Below are positions 1 to 8,735 of a stretch of DNA of 23,642 nt, in pieces. The position numbers were made by a program, and so were the translations under genes. The stretch covers positions 1 through 23,642 of the forward strand of contig CAZNWO010000041.1 in NCBI GenBank assembly GCA_964576585.1. The letters are read 5' to 3'. Positions within the stretch are counted from its first letter, which is position 1. Every line of letters starts with the position of its first letter. The notes beneath the pieces were generated by a model that did no database searches, was not told the origin of the DNA, and saw only the letters and a program-made list of their open reading frames with translations. Origin of the DNA: GCA-2730975 sp964576585 (GTDB taxonomy: Bacteria; Verrucomicrobiota; Verrucomicrobiia; Opitutales; Seribacteraceae).

Positions 1-567
1 CTCGACGACAAGAAAACCAATTTCCTCAAGCAAGTGGGAACTTTCGTGGGCAATTTCCTCGACCCTGCTTGGCGCGACCCCAAGATTCGCCCCCGCATCC
101 TCGCCGCAAGAAAACTCGCAGAAGAAAAGCCTGATTCTTTCCGCAACCCGGGGACTTGGGCATGGGAATACAAAAACGAAAAGCAACAAGTTCATGTAAC
201 AGGCAAAACTACCTCACGCTCCGATGGAACATTGAAAGCGGAAGCTCTTGTAGTCCTGCAGAACGGTTACAGGATCAACCACCACGAAGGTCGATTCAAG
301 GTAGTCGGATCGTCCGAAATTGCTTACGATGAGCACGGCATTGTTCGCAATGTATTCGGACATCTCAATTTTGATGGAAAAGAAGCCACATTCTACGTCT
401 TCGAACCGAATGAAGAGGGTTGGTTTCAACTCCCTCTAACGAACTATAAGACTGGAACTGCCAAGCGGGTCTCCGAAGACTGGCAACTTCCGGACCCACC
501 GAAAGGTTTGCCGAAACTGGAGGAAGCCTCTGATGAGAAGAATGGAGAAGAGATTCCTCTAGAGTGA
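1..567 (+). CDS. Unrecognised protein, 3' fragment (N-terminus outside window)
   Basis: The frame is open from the first base of the window to a TGA at 565-567, giving about 188 visible residues, so the true start lies upstream. I do not recognise the family. The fragment is hydrophilic, with no membrane segment in view. The middle part alternates charged and aromatic residues (for example GYRINHHEGRF, then VFGHLNFDG), which suggests a beta-rich fold. The last ~35 residues are Pro/Glu/Lys-rich and look disordered. The stop is followed by 119 bp before the sulfatase start, so the two may be co-transcribed. No function is proposed. Confidence 0.65.
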   Translation, partial: LDDKKTNFLKQVGTFVGNFLDPAWRDPKIRPRILAARKLAEEKPDSFRNPGTWAWEYKNEKQQVHVTGKTTSRSDGTLKAEALVVLQNGYRINHHEGRFKVVGSSEIAYDEHGIVRNVFGHLNFDGKEATFYVFEPNEEGWFQLPLTNYKTGTAKRVSEDWQLPDPPKGLPKLEEASDEKNGEEIPLE

Positions 568-686
568 GACGCCCCATCTTTAACGGTAGAAGACACCCTA
601 AATGCATCCGAGAAGTAATTGAAAAGAACATCTCATTTAATCTCTCCACTCTTGCCAACACCCCTACCTTTCCCAAACATTGCAAC

Positions 687-2123
687 ATGATTCGCCTTAT
701 TGTCCTCATGACGGCGGCCCTTGCCTCCGTCCTTTATTCAAGCGCCAAGAAGAAGCCAAACGTTCTCTTCATCTTTGCCGACGACCAATGCTATGAAACG
801 ATTGGTGCGCTCGGCGTCACCGATATAGAGACGCCGAACCTCGATCGCCTCGCGGCCTCCGGGGTCACCTTTACCCGGGCCTACAACATGGGGTCGTGGA
901 GTGGTGCCGTCTGCGTGGCCAGTCGGCATATGCTGAACACGGGGCGCTTCCTCTGGCAGGCTCACGAGGCGTCCAAGAAGGCCGAGCAGGAACGAAGCGA
1001 AGGACGCTGGTGGTCCGAGCATATGAAAAAGGCGGGCTACAGGACTTACTTCACCGGTAAATGGCATGTTCGGGCCAAGGCGGAAAAATGTTTCGACGTT
1101 GCCAGAAACGTCCGCCCAGGGATGCCCAACCAGACTCCTGCAGGGTACAATCGTCCGCTGCCGGGCAAACCTGATCCCTGGAGCCCCTACGACCCAAAGT
1201 TCGAGGGTTTCTGGAAAGGCGGCACGCACTGGAGCAACATCGTCGCCGACGATGCCCTCGACTACCTGAAGCAGGCCAAGAAGCACAAAGCCGAAAAGCC
1301 CTTCTTCGCCTACGTCGCGTTCAATGCTCCGCATGATCCTCGCCAAGCGCCGAAGGAATACGTCGACAAGTATCCACTGAACAGGATCGAACTTCCCGAA
1401 AACTTTCTGCCCATGTATCCTTTCAAGGACGAGATCGGTTGCCAACATCGACTGCGGGACGAGAAGCTCGGGCCCATGCCTCGAACGGAACATTCCGTCA
1501 AAGTTCACAGGCAGGAGTATTACGCCATCATCACGCACATGGACGTCCAGATTGGTCGAATTCTCGACGCCCTCGAAAAATCAGGCATGGCGAAAGACAC
1601 CTACGTCTTCTACTCCGCCGATCATGGCCTGGGCGTCGGTCACCACGGTCTCTTCGGCAAACAAAACCTCTACGAGCACAGCACTCGCGTCCCATTCATC
1701 GTGAGCGGGCCGGATATTCCCAAAGGCAAGCAGGTTCCGGCCTCCGTCTACCTGCAGGACGTCATGGCGACCTCCTTGGCGATAGCCGGCGTGAAAAAGC
1801 CGGACCACGTCCAGTTCAACAATGTGCTGCCCCTGGCAAAGGGCGAAACAAAGGAATCCTCCTACAAAGCCATCTACGGAGCCTACCTCTCCCTTCAGCG
1901 CTCAGTCACCGAAAACGACAAGAAGCTCATCCTTTATCCGAAAGTGCCTCGGGCAAGGCTATACGACGTAAAGGCGGACCCGATGGAGATGAAGGACCTT
2001 GCGAAAGAAAAGAACCAATTGCCGCTTATGCGCAAATTGTTCTCCAGCCTTTTGAAACTGCAGGAGGAAACGGGAGACACCTTGGACTTGAAGAACGTTT
2101 TCCCTGAACTGGCAAAAAAGTAA
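687..2123 (+). CDS. Secreted type I sulfatase (formylglycine-dependent)
   Basis: Predicted to hydrolyse sulfate esters, probably on a sulfated sugar or polysaccharide, outside the cytoplasm. The ATG at 687 gives 478 aa starting with a signal peptide (MIRLIVLMTAALAS); the frame is open back to a GTG at 564, but that extension looks non-coding. The family's metal-binding pair DD is at residues 32-33 (LFIFADDQ). The modification motif is C76-V-A-S-R80, the CxAxR variant of CxPxR, in which Cys becomes formylglycine. A YFTGKWH motif (active-site Lys) and a C-terminal ADHG metal site follow. Length is normal for the family. The exact substrate cannot be read from sequence. No sulfatase-maturing enzyme lies in the window. 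The next gene starts 39 bp downstream on the same strand. Confidence 0.93.
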   Translation: MIRLIVLMTAALASVLYSSAKKKPNVLFIFADDQCYETIGALGVTDIETPNLDRLAASGVTFTRAYNMGSWSGAVCVASRHMLNTGRFLWQAHEASKKAEQERSEGRWWSEHMKKAGYRTYFTGKWHVRAKAEKCFDVARNVRPGMPNQTPAGYNRPLPGKPDPWSPYDPKFEGFWKGGTHWSNIVADDALDYLKQAKKHKAEKPFFAYVAFNAPHDPRQAPKEYVDKYPLNRIELPENFLPMYPFKDEIGCQHRLRDEKLGPMPRTEHSVKVHRQEYYAIITHMDVQIGRILDALEKSGMAKDTYVFYSADHGLGVGHHGLFGKQNLYEHSTRVPFIVSGPDIPKGKQVPASVYLQDVMATSLAIAGVKKPDHVQFNNVLPLAKGETKESSYKAIYGAYLSLQRSVTENDKKLILYPKVPRARLYDVKADPMEMKDLAKEKNQLPLMRKLFSSLLKLQEETGDTLDLKNVFPELAKK

Positions 2124-2162
2124 CCCACGAGACCCGAAGCATCCTAAAACTCCATTCATGAA

Positions 2163-5100
2163 ATGAAAAATTTAGTTTTTCTATCAGTCCTGCATGCTGT
2201 GGGCTTCTGTTCCTTGGCAGCTTCCCCTCCCCCTGAAATCAAGAGCGTATTGAAGGAATCCGGTCTCGAGGGAGGCTTTGTCGTTCACCTTGGCTCTAAA
2301 GACGGAAAAGCAACCGCAGAGCTAAGACCGAACAAGAGCTTTCAGGTGCAGGCCTTGGTTACAAACGTATCCTGGCTCGACGAAGTCCGAGACGAGATAA
2401 GGGAAACGACGGGAGATTATGGTCCGATTTCCGCAGACCTGAGCATCGCCGACCACCTGCCCTACATCGACAACTTGGTGAACCTGATCGTTTGCGAGGA
2501 AGACTTCGAGGTAGAGGAACAGGAAATCCTTCGAGTCCTTTCGCCCTTGGGCAAGGCCTTCGTCAAGAAGGACGGGAAATGGAAAAGCTTTTCCAAGCCC
2601 TGGCCGGAGGACATCGACGAATGGACTCATTATCTCCATGGAGCCGATGGCAACGCCGTGGCCAAGGACACCCGCGTCGGACCTCCGCGACGCCTGCAAT
2701 GGGTCGGCAGTCCCCGTTGGTCGCGTCACCATGACAGAATGGCCAGCATGAGCGCCTTGACCTCCTCGAAAGGTCGTTTGTTCTACGTCATGGACGAAGG
2801 ATCGCGCGTCTCCATCCAGTTGCCCCCGGACTGGAAGCTGATTGCGCGAGACGCCTTCAATGGAGTCGTCCTTTGGAAACGCGACATACCCAAGTGGCAT
2901 CATCACCTCTGGCCGCTCAAGAGCGGACCAACTCAATTGGCTCGCCGTTTGGTGTCGGAAGGCGAACGCGTATACTTCACCATGGGGATAACGGCGGCGG
3001 TGTCCGCTCTCGACGCAACCTCCGGCAAAACCTTGATCACTTACAAGGGTTCGGAAGGTACTGAAGAAATCCTCGTTGCCCAAGGCTCTCTTATCGCACT
3101 CGTCAACAAGGGAGCTTCCGAGCTGAAGGATTTCGTCCCCAAGCACAACGTCGGAGATCAGGCCCGCGTCCGAACGGAGTTTGTTTGGGATGAAAACCCA
3201 CGTATCCTGATGTGCTTCGATGCGAAGACCGGAGAGAAACGATGGGAGCACGAAAGCCCGGTGGCTCCTCTCTCTCCTTCTTCCGACGGAGAGCGCGTAT
3301 ACTTCCACGACGGCAAGAGCGTGACTGCAATCGAGATCGCATCAGGCAAAGTTGTGTGGAAAGGAGACCCCAGCGCTCGTCGTTCCAGCATACAGTTCAA
3401 CTTCGGTCCAAGGTTGGTGGTGGTGAACGGCGTGGTCGTCTTCGCCGGAGGCGACCGTTCCATGACTGCCTACGAGGCCAAGACCGGGAAAAAGCTCTGG
3501 AGCTCTCCGCACGAACGCGGAGGCTATGAATCCCCGGAAGACCTGCTCGTGATCGGCGGCTTGGTCTGGTCCGCGCCGTTAACGAGCACGAGAGACTCGG
3601 GAGTCTGGACGGGACGCGACCTACGCACGGGTGAAACAAAGACAAGTTTTCCGCCAAAAGTGAATCCCTACTGGTTCCACCATCGATGTCACATCGCGAA
3701 GGCCACCGATCGATTTCTGCTGGCATCCCGAACGGGGATCGAGTTCGTCGACATCGAAAATGCAAAGTGGGACCTCAACCACTGGGTTCGGGGTGGCTGC
3801 CTATACGGGATAATGCCCTGCAATGGTTTGGTTTACGCTCCGCCCCACAATTGCGCATGCTACCCTGAAGCCAAGCTGTTCGGACTGAATGCACTCGCGC
3901 CTGCAGCGCGAGAACGCAAACTGCTTGAGCCGAAGAACGAGTCCGCTCGCCTCGAGAAAGGACCGGCATACGGTAAAATCGAGGCGCCGAAGAAGGTAAA
4001 TCCTTCGGACTGGCCGACCTACAGAGGCAATTCCAACCGCAGCGGCAAATCAAGTGCGAGCGTATCCGGAAACCTAATTCCCAAATGGGAAACGGAGATA
4101 GGGCAAGGAGGTCGCCTAAGTTCAGTGATCGTTGCAGAAGGCAAGCTGTACGTGGCCGAAATCGACGCTCACGCAGTGCATTGCCTGAATACCGAAAGCG
4201 GCAAACTCCTCTGGACGCATCTTGCGGGGGGGCGCGTTGATTCTCCCCCGACCTACCATGAAGGTGCCGTGATCTTTGGTTCAGCCGACGGAACCGTAAC
4301 CAGTTTACGAGCTTCCGACGGGGCTTTGTCCTGGCGTTTTCGAGCCGCCCCCGAAGACCTTCGCCACATGGCGTTCGAGCAACTGGAATCCGTTTGGCCC
4401 GTCTCGGGAAACATCCTCGTGCGGGAAGGCGAAGCCTATTTCGTGGCGGGACGTTCCAACTTCCTCGACGGAGGGCTTCGCTTCTTCAAGCTCGATGCCA
4501 AGACCGGCAAGGTCATCGTTCAAACAAGGATCAGTGAAACCGATCCCGAAACGGGAAAGAATCTAGCCAACCGCCACCAAGTGCTGAACATGCCCGTGGG
4601 TCTTACCGACATACTCTCTTGCGACGACGACTTCGTCTACATGCGTTCCCAAAAATTCGATCACAACGGTACTCGAGTGGGGCTTGGCCCTCATTCGGGT
4701 GTTCCCGCTTCTCAAGGATCCGTTCAAAAGGGCGAAGGAGTGCACCTGTTTTCTCCCACCGGCTTCCTAGACGGCGACTGGTTTCACCGCAGCTACTGGG
4801 TATACGGACGCAGCTTTGCAGGTGGACACGGCGGCTATTATCAGGCGGGCAAATTCGCTCCTTCCGGACGAATCCTAGTACACGACGACGAAACAGTCTA
4901 CGGCTTCGGGAGAAAACCGCAGTACCTTCGCTGGACGACCACGCTCGAGCACCAGCTTTTCTCAGCTCCAATGGAACAGCCATCTGCAAGGGAAACACCA
5001 TCGCCTTCCGCCAATCGTAGAGGACCTGCAACCCCTACCCAAATGATCACCTTCGGCACGCCCAAGACCCTGAACCCAAAGGGCCAGGCCCTTGCCGTGG

Positions 5101-6056
5101 AAGCTTGGGTGAAAGCCGAAAAGGCCGACGGCGTAATCGTGGCCAGAGGCGGCCCGAGGGATGGTTTTGCCCTGACCATCGAAAAAGGTCGACCTCGCTT
5201 TCACGTGCGAGCCACCGACAAACTCGCCAGCATCGGCTCTCGCGAACGAATCGTGGGCAAGTGGCATCATCTCGCGGGAACCCTTGCCCAAGACAAGACG
5301 ATGAGGCTCTACCTGAACGGGCGCCTCGTCGCCAAGGGAGAAGCTACAGGGCTACTTGGTTCCGACCCCATCCAAAGCCTTGACATCGGAGCGGACAACT
5401 TGTCGGCGGTCGGGAATTACACAAGTCCGTTCAATTTTACGGGCCTGATCGACGAGCCTCGCCTCCATTTGGGAGAAGTCGATTCCAAGATCTTTGCCAA
5501 GGCTGTGGAAAACGCAGGACAAAAACGTCCGATTGAGAAGACCTGCGTCCTCGCCTGCTCCTTCGACGATGGCAAGGCGCTCGATCTTACTCCCGGCAAC
5601 CACAAGGCGACAATCAACGGAGCAAAGCCTGAAGCCGGCAAATTCGGCGGCGCCTTTCGTTTCACCTCCAAGCCGAAGAAAGGAGGCAATAAACAAGGCG
5701 GCAGCGGGCTGACCCACAACTGGACCCACGACGTGCCGATCCTCGCCCGTGGCATGGTACTGGCCAAGGACGTTGTGTTCGTTGCGGGACCGCCGGACGT
5801 GATGGACGAAGAGAAAACTTTCAGTCGCATCATGGCGAGGGACGAATCCGTCAATCAGGTAATCGCCCAGCAGCAAGCTGCCCTCGACGGCAATCAGGGA
5901 TCATTGCTTCTGGCCGTTTCGACCGAGACCGGGGAAATTCTGTCCAAATACAATTTGGGCTACCTGCCTACTTGGGATGGCTTGGCGGCGGCAAACGGCA
6001 ATTTATTCCTTTCGACTGAAAAGGGTGCAGTGACTTGCCTGCAGGGCAGAGATTAG
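2163..6056 (+). CDS. Secreted methyltransferase-like / PQQ-like beta-propeller / LamG fusion protein
   Basis: A 1,297-aa exported protein. Order: signal peptide (about 1-20); a class I methyltransferase-like segment (about 37-140) with a motif-I-like loop VVHLGSKDG and a post-motif VLSPLGKAFVK; the linker EWTHYLHG (~150) typical of the planctomycete/verrucomicrobial family; a first propeller region (~175-610); a second starting at WPTYRGNSNRSG (~617) with repeated DAKTGK/W-type blades; a LamG/concanavalin-like insertion (~957-1100, VEAWVKAEKADGVIVARGG and GKWHHLAGT); a second sandwich-like strand set (~1126-1170); and a closing propeller segment to the end. The methyltransferase part lacks a canonical GxGxG loop and probably binds no S-adenosylmethionine. 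The role is unknown; extracellular glycan or surface binding is inferred from the LamG insertion and the sulfatase 39 bp upstream. Confidence 0.85.
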   Translation: MKNLVFLSVLHAVGFCSLAASPPPEIKSVLKESGLEGGFVVHLGSKDGKATAELRPNKSFQVQALVTNVSWLDEVRDEIRETTGDYGPISADLSIADHLPYIDNLVNLIVCEEDFEVEEQEILRVLSPLGKAFVKKDGKWKSFSKPWPEDIDEWTHYLHGADGNAVAKDTRVGPPRRLQWVGSPRWSRHHDRMASMSALTSSKGRLFYVMDEGSRVSIQLPPDWKLIARDAFNGVVLWKRDIPKWHHHLWPLKSGPTQLARRLVSEGERVYFTMGITAAVSALDATSGKTLITYKGSEGTEEILVAQGSLIALVNKGASELKDFVPKHNVGDQARVRTEFVWDENPRILMCFDAKTGEKRWEHESPVAPLSPSSDGERVYFHDGKSVTAIEIASGKVVWKGDPSARRSSIQFNFGPRLVVVNGVVVFAGGDRSMTAYEAKTGKKLWSSPHERGGYESPEDLLVIGGLVWSAPLTSTRDSGVWTGRDLRTGETKTSFPPKVNPYWFHHRCHIAKATDRFLLASRTGIEFVDIENAKWDLNHWVRGGCLYGIMPCNGLVYAPPHNCACYPEAKLFGLNALAPAARERKLLEPKNESARLEKGPAYGKIEAPKKVNPSDWPTYRGNSNRSGKSSASVSGNLIPKWETEIGQGGRLSSVIVAEGKLYVAEIDAHAVHCLNTESGKLLWTHLAGGRVDSPPTYHEGAVIFGSADGTVTSLRASDGALSWRFRAAPEDLRHMAFEQLESVWPVSGNILVREGEAYFVAGRSNFLDGGLRFFKLDAKTGKVIVQTRISETDPETGKNLANRHQVLNMPVGLTDILSCDDDFVYMRSQKFDHNGTRVGLGPHSGVPASQGSVQKGEGVHLFSPTGFLDGDWFHRSYWVYGRSFAGGHGGYYQAGKFAPSGRILVHDDETVYGFGRKPQYLRWTTTLEHQLFSAPMEQPSARETPSPSANRRGPATPTQMITFGTPKTLNPKGQALAVEAWVKAEKADGVIVARGGPRDGFALTIEKGRPRFHVRATDKLASIGSRERIVGKWHHLAGTLAQDKTMRLYLNGRLVAKGEATGLLGSDPIQSLDIGADNLSAVGNYTSPFNFTGLIDEPRLHLGEVDSKIFAKAVENAGQKRPIEKTCVLACSFDDGKALDLTPGNHKATINGAKPEAGKFGGAFRFTSKPKKGGNKQGGSGLTHNWTHDVPILARGMVLAKDVVFVAGPPDVMDEEKTFSRIMARDESVNQVIAQQQAALDGNQGSLLLAVSTETGEILSKYNLGYLPTWDGLAAANGNLFLSTEKGAVTCLQGRD

Positions 6057-6152
6057 CGACAAAAGGAGATTAGTTCCCCGTAAGACCAGGCATTCATTCC
6101 TCAAGCGCAATGCTTTGAGACTAAAGACTTGAGGCAAAAGGCTTACTATACA

Positions 6153-7643
6153 ATGACCCGAGTTGTTAGCATATTTTTCGCCTCCTTGGTTTTCTTGTTG
6201 GCGGGAGCTCCACAGGGGAGCGAAGCCAAGAAGCGGAAACCCGAACCCAAATTAGACGAAACCTTTAGCCCAAAGCAGTTGAAGCAAGACTTAAGTGTCC
6301 TGAGGACAGTTCTGGAAAAAGGCCATCCGGGCTTGTATCTATACACCTCCAAGCAGGAATTTGATGAACTTTTCGAGAAAGCCGAACTGGCTTTGGCTGA
6401 TTCCGGCACGCTGCGGAAATTCTACCTAACGGTTGCTCCAATTGTGGAGAAGGTATATTGCGGACACACTTACTTCGACCTGCCCGGGAAGCTGATCGGC
6501 GCCATGCTCAAGGAAGCGGAATTATTTCCGTTTCCACTGGTATTCCTGAACCGAAAAGCCTACCTCGATCACTCCGATCTCGAGATACCATTGGGGGCAG
6601 AGATTGTTTCCATCGAAGGGAAACCCATGGATGAAGTAATCGGAAGACTTCTGCCCTATGTTCGTTCGGATGGATACAACCAAACGATGAAATACCGGAT
6701 GATGGCTGAAGAGTTCGCCCTGCATTACTTTCTTAGCTTCGGGCGAAGTTCGAGCTTTCAAATCGAATACCTGCCCCTTGATTCCGAAAAATCTGTGGTG
6801 AAGCGAATCTCGTCGGTCTCGGGGAAGATTCTGCAGCAAAGGCTCGATCATAGGCACACTCGAAAGGGCAAACTCAAAAAGTACAGGATGGGAGAACCGG
6901 AGAAAGGGGTTTTCCTGTTGAGCATGAATTCATTTGACTTTGGTTTGAACAAAAAGGGAAAGCAAAAGTACAAGGTGTTCCTTCAGGAAAAGTTTAGGGA
7001 AATTGAGGAAAGAGGTGACGTTCAGTGCGTCATACTTGACCTAAGGCAAAACGAAGGAGGCTTCGTGGGGAATGACACCAGGCTTTTTTCATATTTTGCC
7101 CAAGAACCCTTCCGAGACTGCAAGTATGCAGAGACTTCAAGCTTACGGATTCCGGAAAAGGATCATTTGGCGCGTAATCAATTCCCCAAGATGCTCGAGA
7201 GAATTTTGGCAAAGGAGTTCAAGGAAACGGAATCCGGCAGGTTCATGATGATCGAAGAGAAGAATCGAGAATGGAAACCAAAGAAAACTGCCTTCACAGG
7301 AAAAATCTACGTCCTGATCAGCGGTTTGACTCACTCCGGAGGAGCAGTGATTTGTAGTCTGCTGCTCAACAACGAAAACGTAACTTTCATCGGGCAAGAA
7401 ACAGGCGGTGGACATGCCACGTTCAGCGCCGGCAACATGGTGCTGTACGATTTGCCAAACACCAATTGCCAACTGGAAATCCCGCTCATAAGATATGAAA
7501 ACGATCTTAGGGGACGAGAATTCCCAAAAGGAAGTGGGATCCGACCGGATCACAAGATAGTCCAAAGCCCCAAAGATTTGATTGGAAACGTTGATACGGT
7601 AATGGAATTCGCCTTGGGAATGGCCAGAAGTTCACTCAAGTAA
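6153..7643 (+). CDS. Secreted S41-family (tail-specific protease-like) peptidase
   Basis: A 496-aa exported serine peptidase of the S41/TSPc type. The ATG at 6153 gives a signal peptide (MTRVVSIFFASLVFLLAG, cleavage near GSEA/KK); a TTG eight codons upstream (6129) is possible but adds a polar stretch before it. The N-terminal helical region (~40-130) is followed by a PDZ-like middle (~140-230, with GAEIVSIEGKP) and the TSPc domain (~280-490). Within it, VILDLRQNEGG and the segment ISGLTHSGGAVICSLL carry the presumed nucleophile Ser395, followed by TFIGQETGGG. This matches S41 members that have THSGG-like in place of TFSAA. The partner lysine is not certain from inspection. It sits 96 bp after the propeller gene on the same strand. 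Confidence 0.82.
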   Translation: MTRVVSIFFASLVFLLAGAPQGSEAKKRKPEPKLDETFSPKQLKQDLSVLRTVLEKGHPGLYLYTSKQEFDELFEKAELALADSGTLRKFYLTVAPIVEKVYCGHTYFDLPGKLIGAMLKEAELFPFPLVFLNRKAYLDHSDLEIPLGAEIVSIEGKPMDEVIGRLLPYVRSDGYNQTMKYRMMAEEFALHYFLSFGRSSSFQIEYLPLDSEKSVVKRISSVSGKILQQRLDHRHTRKGKLKKYRMGEPEKGVFLLSMNSFDFGLNKKGKQKYKVFLQEKFREIEERGDVQCVILDLRQNEGGFVGNDTRLFSYFAQEPFRDCKYAETSSLRIPEKDHLARNQFPKMLERILAKEFKETESGRFMMIEEKNREWKPKKTAFTGKIYVLISGLTHSGGAVICSLLLNNENVTFIGQETGGGHATFSAGNMVLYDLPNTNCQLEIPLIRYENDLRGREFPKGSGIRPDHKIVQSPKDLIGNVDTVMEFALGMARSSLK

Positions 7644-7705
7644 AAGAAAATTCAGCTCATGAACCAACTATGCGATGACCCAAATGAGCTTTTCCAAGGC
7701 AAGTC

Positions 7706-8635
7706 ATGAAAATTGTCGTTCTGGATGGATATACCCTCAATCCCGGCGACCTTTCGTGGGATGCTCTCGCCGAACTGGGCGGACTTGAGATTCACGATCG
7801 CACGCCGCCCGAACAGGTTGCGGAGAGATGCCGGGATGCCGAAGTCATTATTACCAACAAGGCTATCGTTTCCAGAGAAACCATCGAGAGTTTGTCCAAA
7901 CTTCAATACATTGGAGTAACCGCCACGGGCGTGAACATTGTGGATTGCAAAGCCGCTTCCGAGCACGGCATTCCGGTCACCAACGTTCCCGCCTACGGTC
8001 CAAGGTCCGTAGCCCAAATGGCTTTTGCGCATATCCTGAACTTCACGCAGCAAACGGCTCATCATGCAGATGAAGTCGCCAAAGGTCGCTGGGCCAATTG
8101 CCCCGACTTCTGCTTCACCGACTTTCCCCTCGTCGAGCTGCACGGTTTGATTCTAGGCATTCTTGGTTATGGTGACATAGGGAAAGAAACAGCCCGAATC
8201 GGTCGAGCATTCGGCATGAGGGTAATCGCCCACAGCAGATCACTAACGGAGAGCATTCAAGGCGAGGTTGAGGCCGTTAGCCTATCGGACTTGTTCAGAA
8301 GCAGCGACGTGCTTTCTCTGCACTGTCCGCTGACAGAAGAAACCGAGAAAGTCGTCAATCCCGACAACCTCGCTACGATGAAGCCCAATGCCATATTAAT
8401 CAATACCGGACGGGGCCAACTAGTTGACGAGAAGGCCCTTGCGAACTCACTCAATGCCGGCCAAATAGCAGGAGCAGGCCTAGACGTGCTTTGCGAAGAA
8501 CCCCCCTCTTCCGCCAATCCCTTGCTCTCGGCAAAGAATTGTTTCGTGACTCCTCACATTGCCTGGGCAACCCTCGCAGCCAGACGTCGCCTTCTCGATG
8601 CCACGGTGGAAAACCTCAAGGCCTTTCTTCAAGGG
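7706..8635 (+). CDS. D-2-hydroxyacid dehydrogenase (glycerate/hydroxypyruvate type), C-terminus in gap
   Basis: NAD(P)-dependent oxidoreductase interconverting a 2-oxoacid and its D-2-hydroxyacid; the closest functional group by pattern is glycerate dehydrogenase/hydroxypyruvate reductase. The visible 310 residues include the dinucleotide-binding motif GILGYGDIG and the catalytic triad Arg236 (NTGRGQLVDE), Glu265 (CEEPP) and His284 (TPHIAW), all intact. AAGG at 7696-7699 lies 6 nt before the ATG. The reading frame enters the 100-N gap right after KAFLQG, which is near the usual C-terminus, so only a handful of residues is likely missing. Apparent coding beyond the gap in this frame is antisense to the next gene. 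It may act with the isomerase at 10001 in sugar-acid metabolism, which is inference from proximity only. Confidence 0.9.
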
Positions 8636-8735
8636 NNNNNNNNNNNNNNNNNNNNNNNNNNNNNNNNNNNNNNNNNNNNNNNNNNNNNNNNNNNNNNNNN
8701 NNNNNNNNNNNNNNNNNNNNNNNNNNNNNNNNNNN
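8636..8735. other. Assembly gap (100 N placeholder)
   Basis: Exactly 100 N, the usual scaffolding placeholder, so the real distance is unknown. It lies between two convergent genes and removes the last residues of the dehydrogenase and roughly the last blade of the propeller gene. A strong shared terminator hairpin or a repeat may have broken the assembly here, but nothing visible on either flank shows one. Confidence 0.98.

Noticed and set aside
738..1538. 266-codon open frame on the minus strand opposite the sulfatase
   Set aside because: Antisense to conserved sulfatase motifs (DD pair, CVASR) that are clearly coding on plus; its translation resembles no family.
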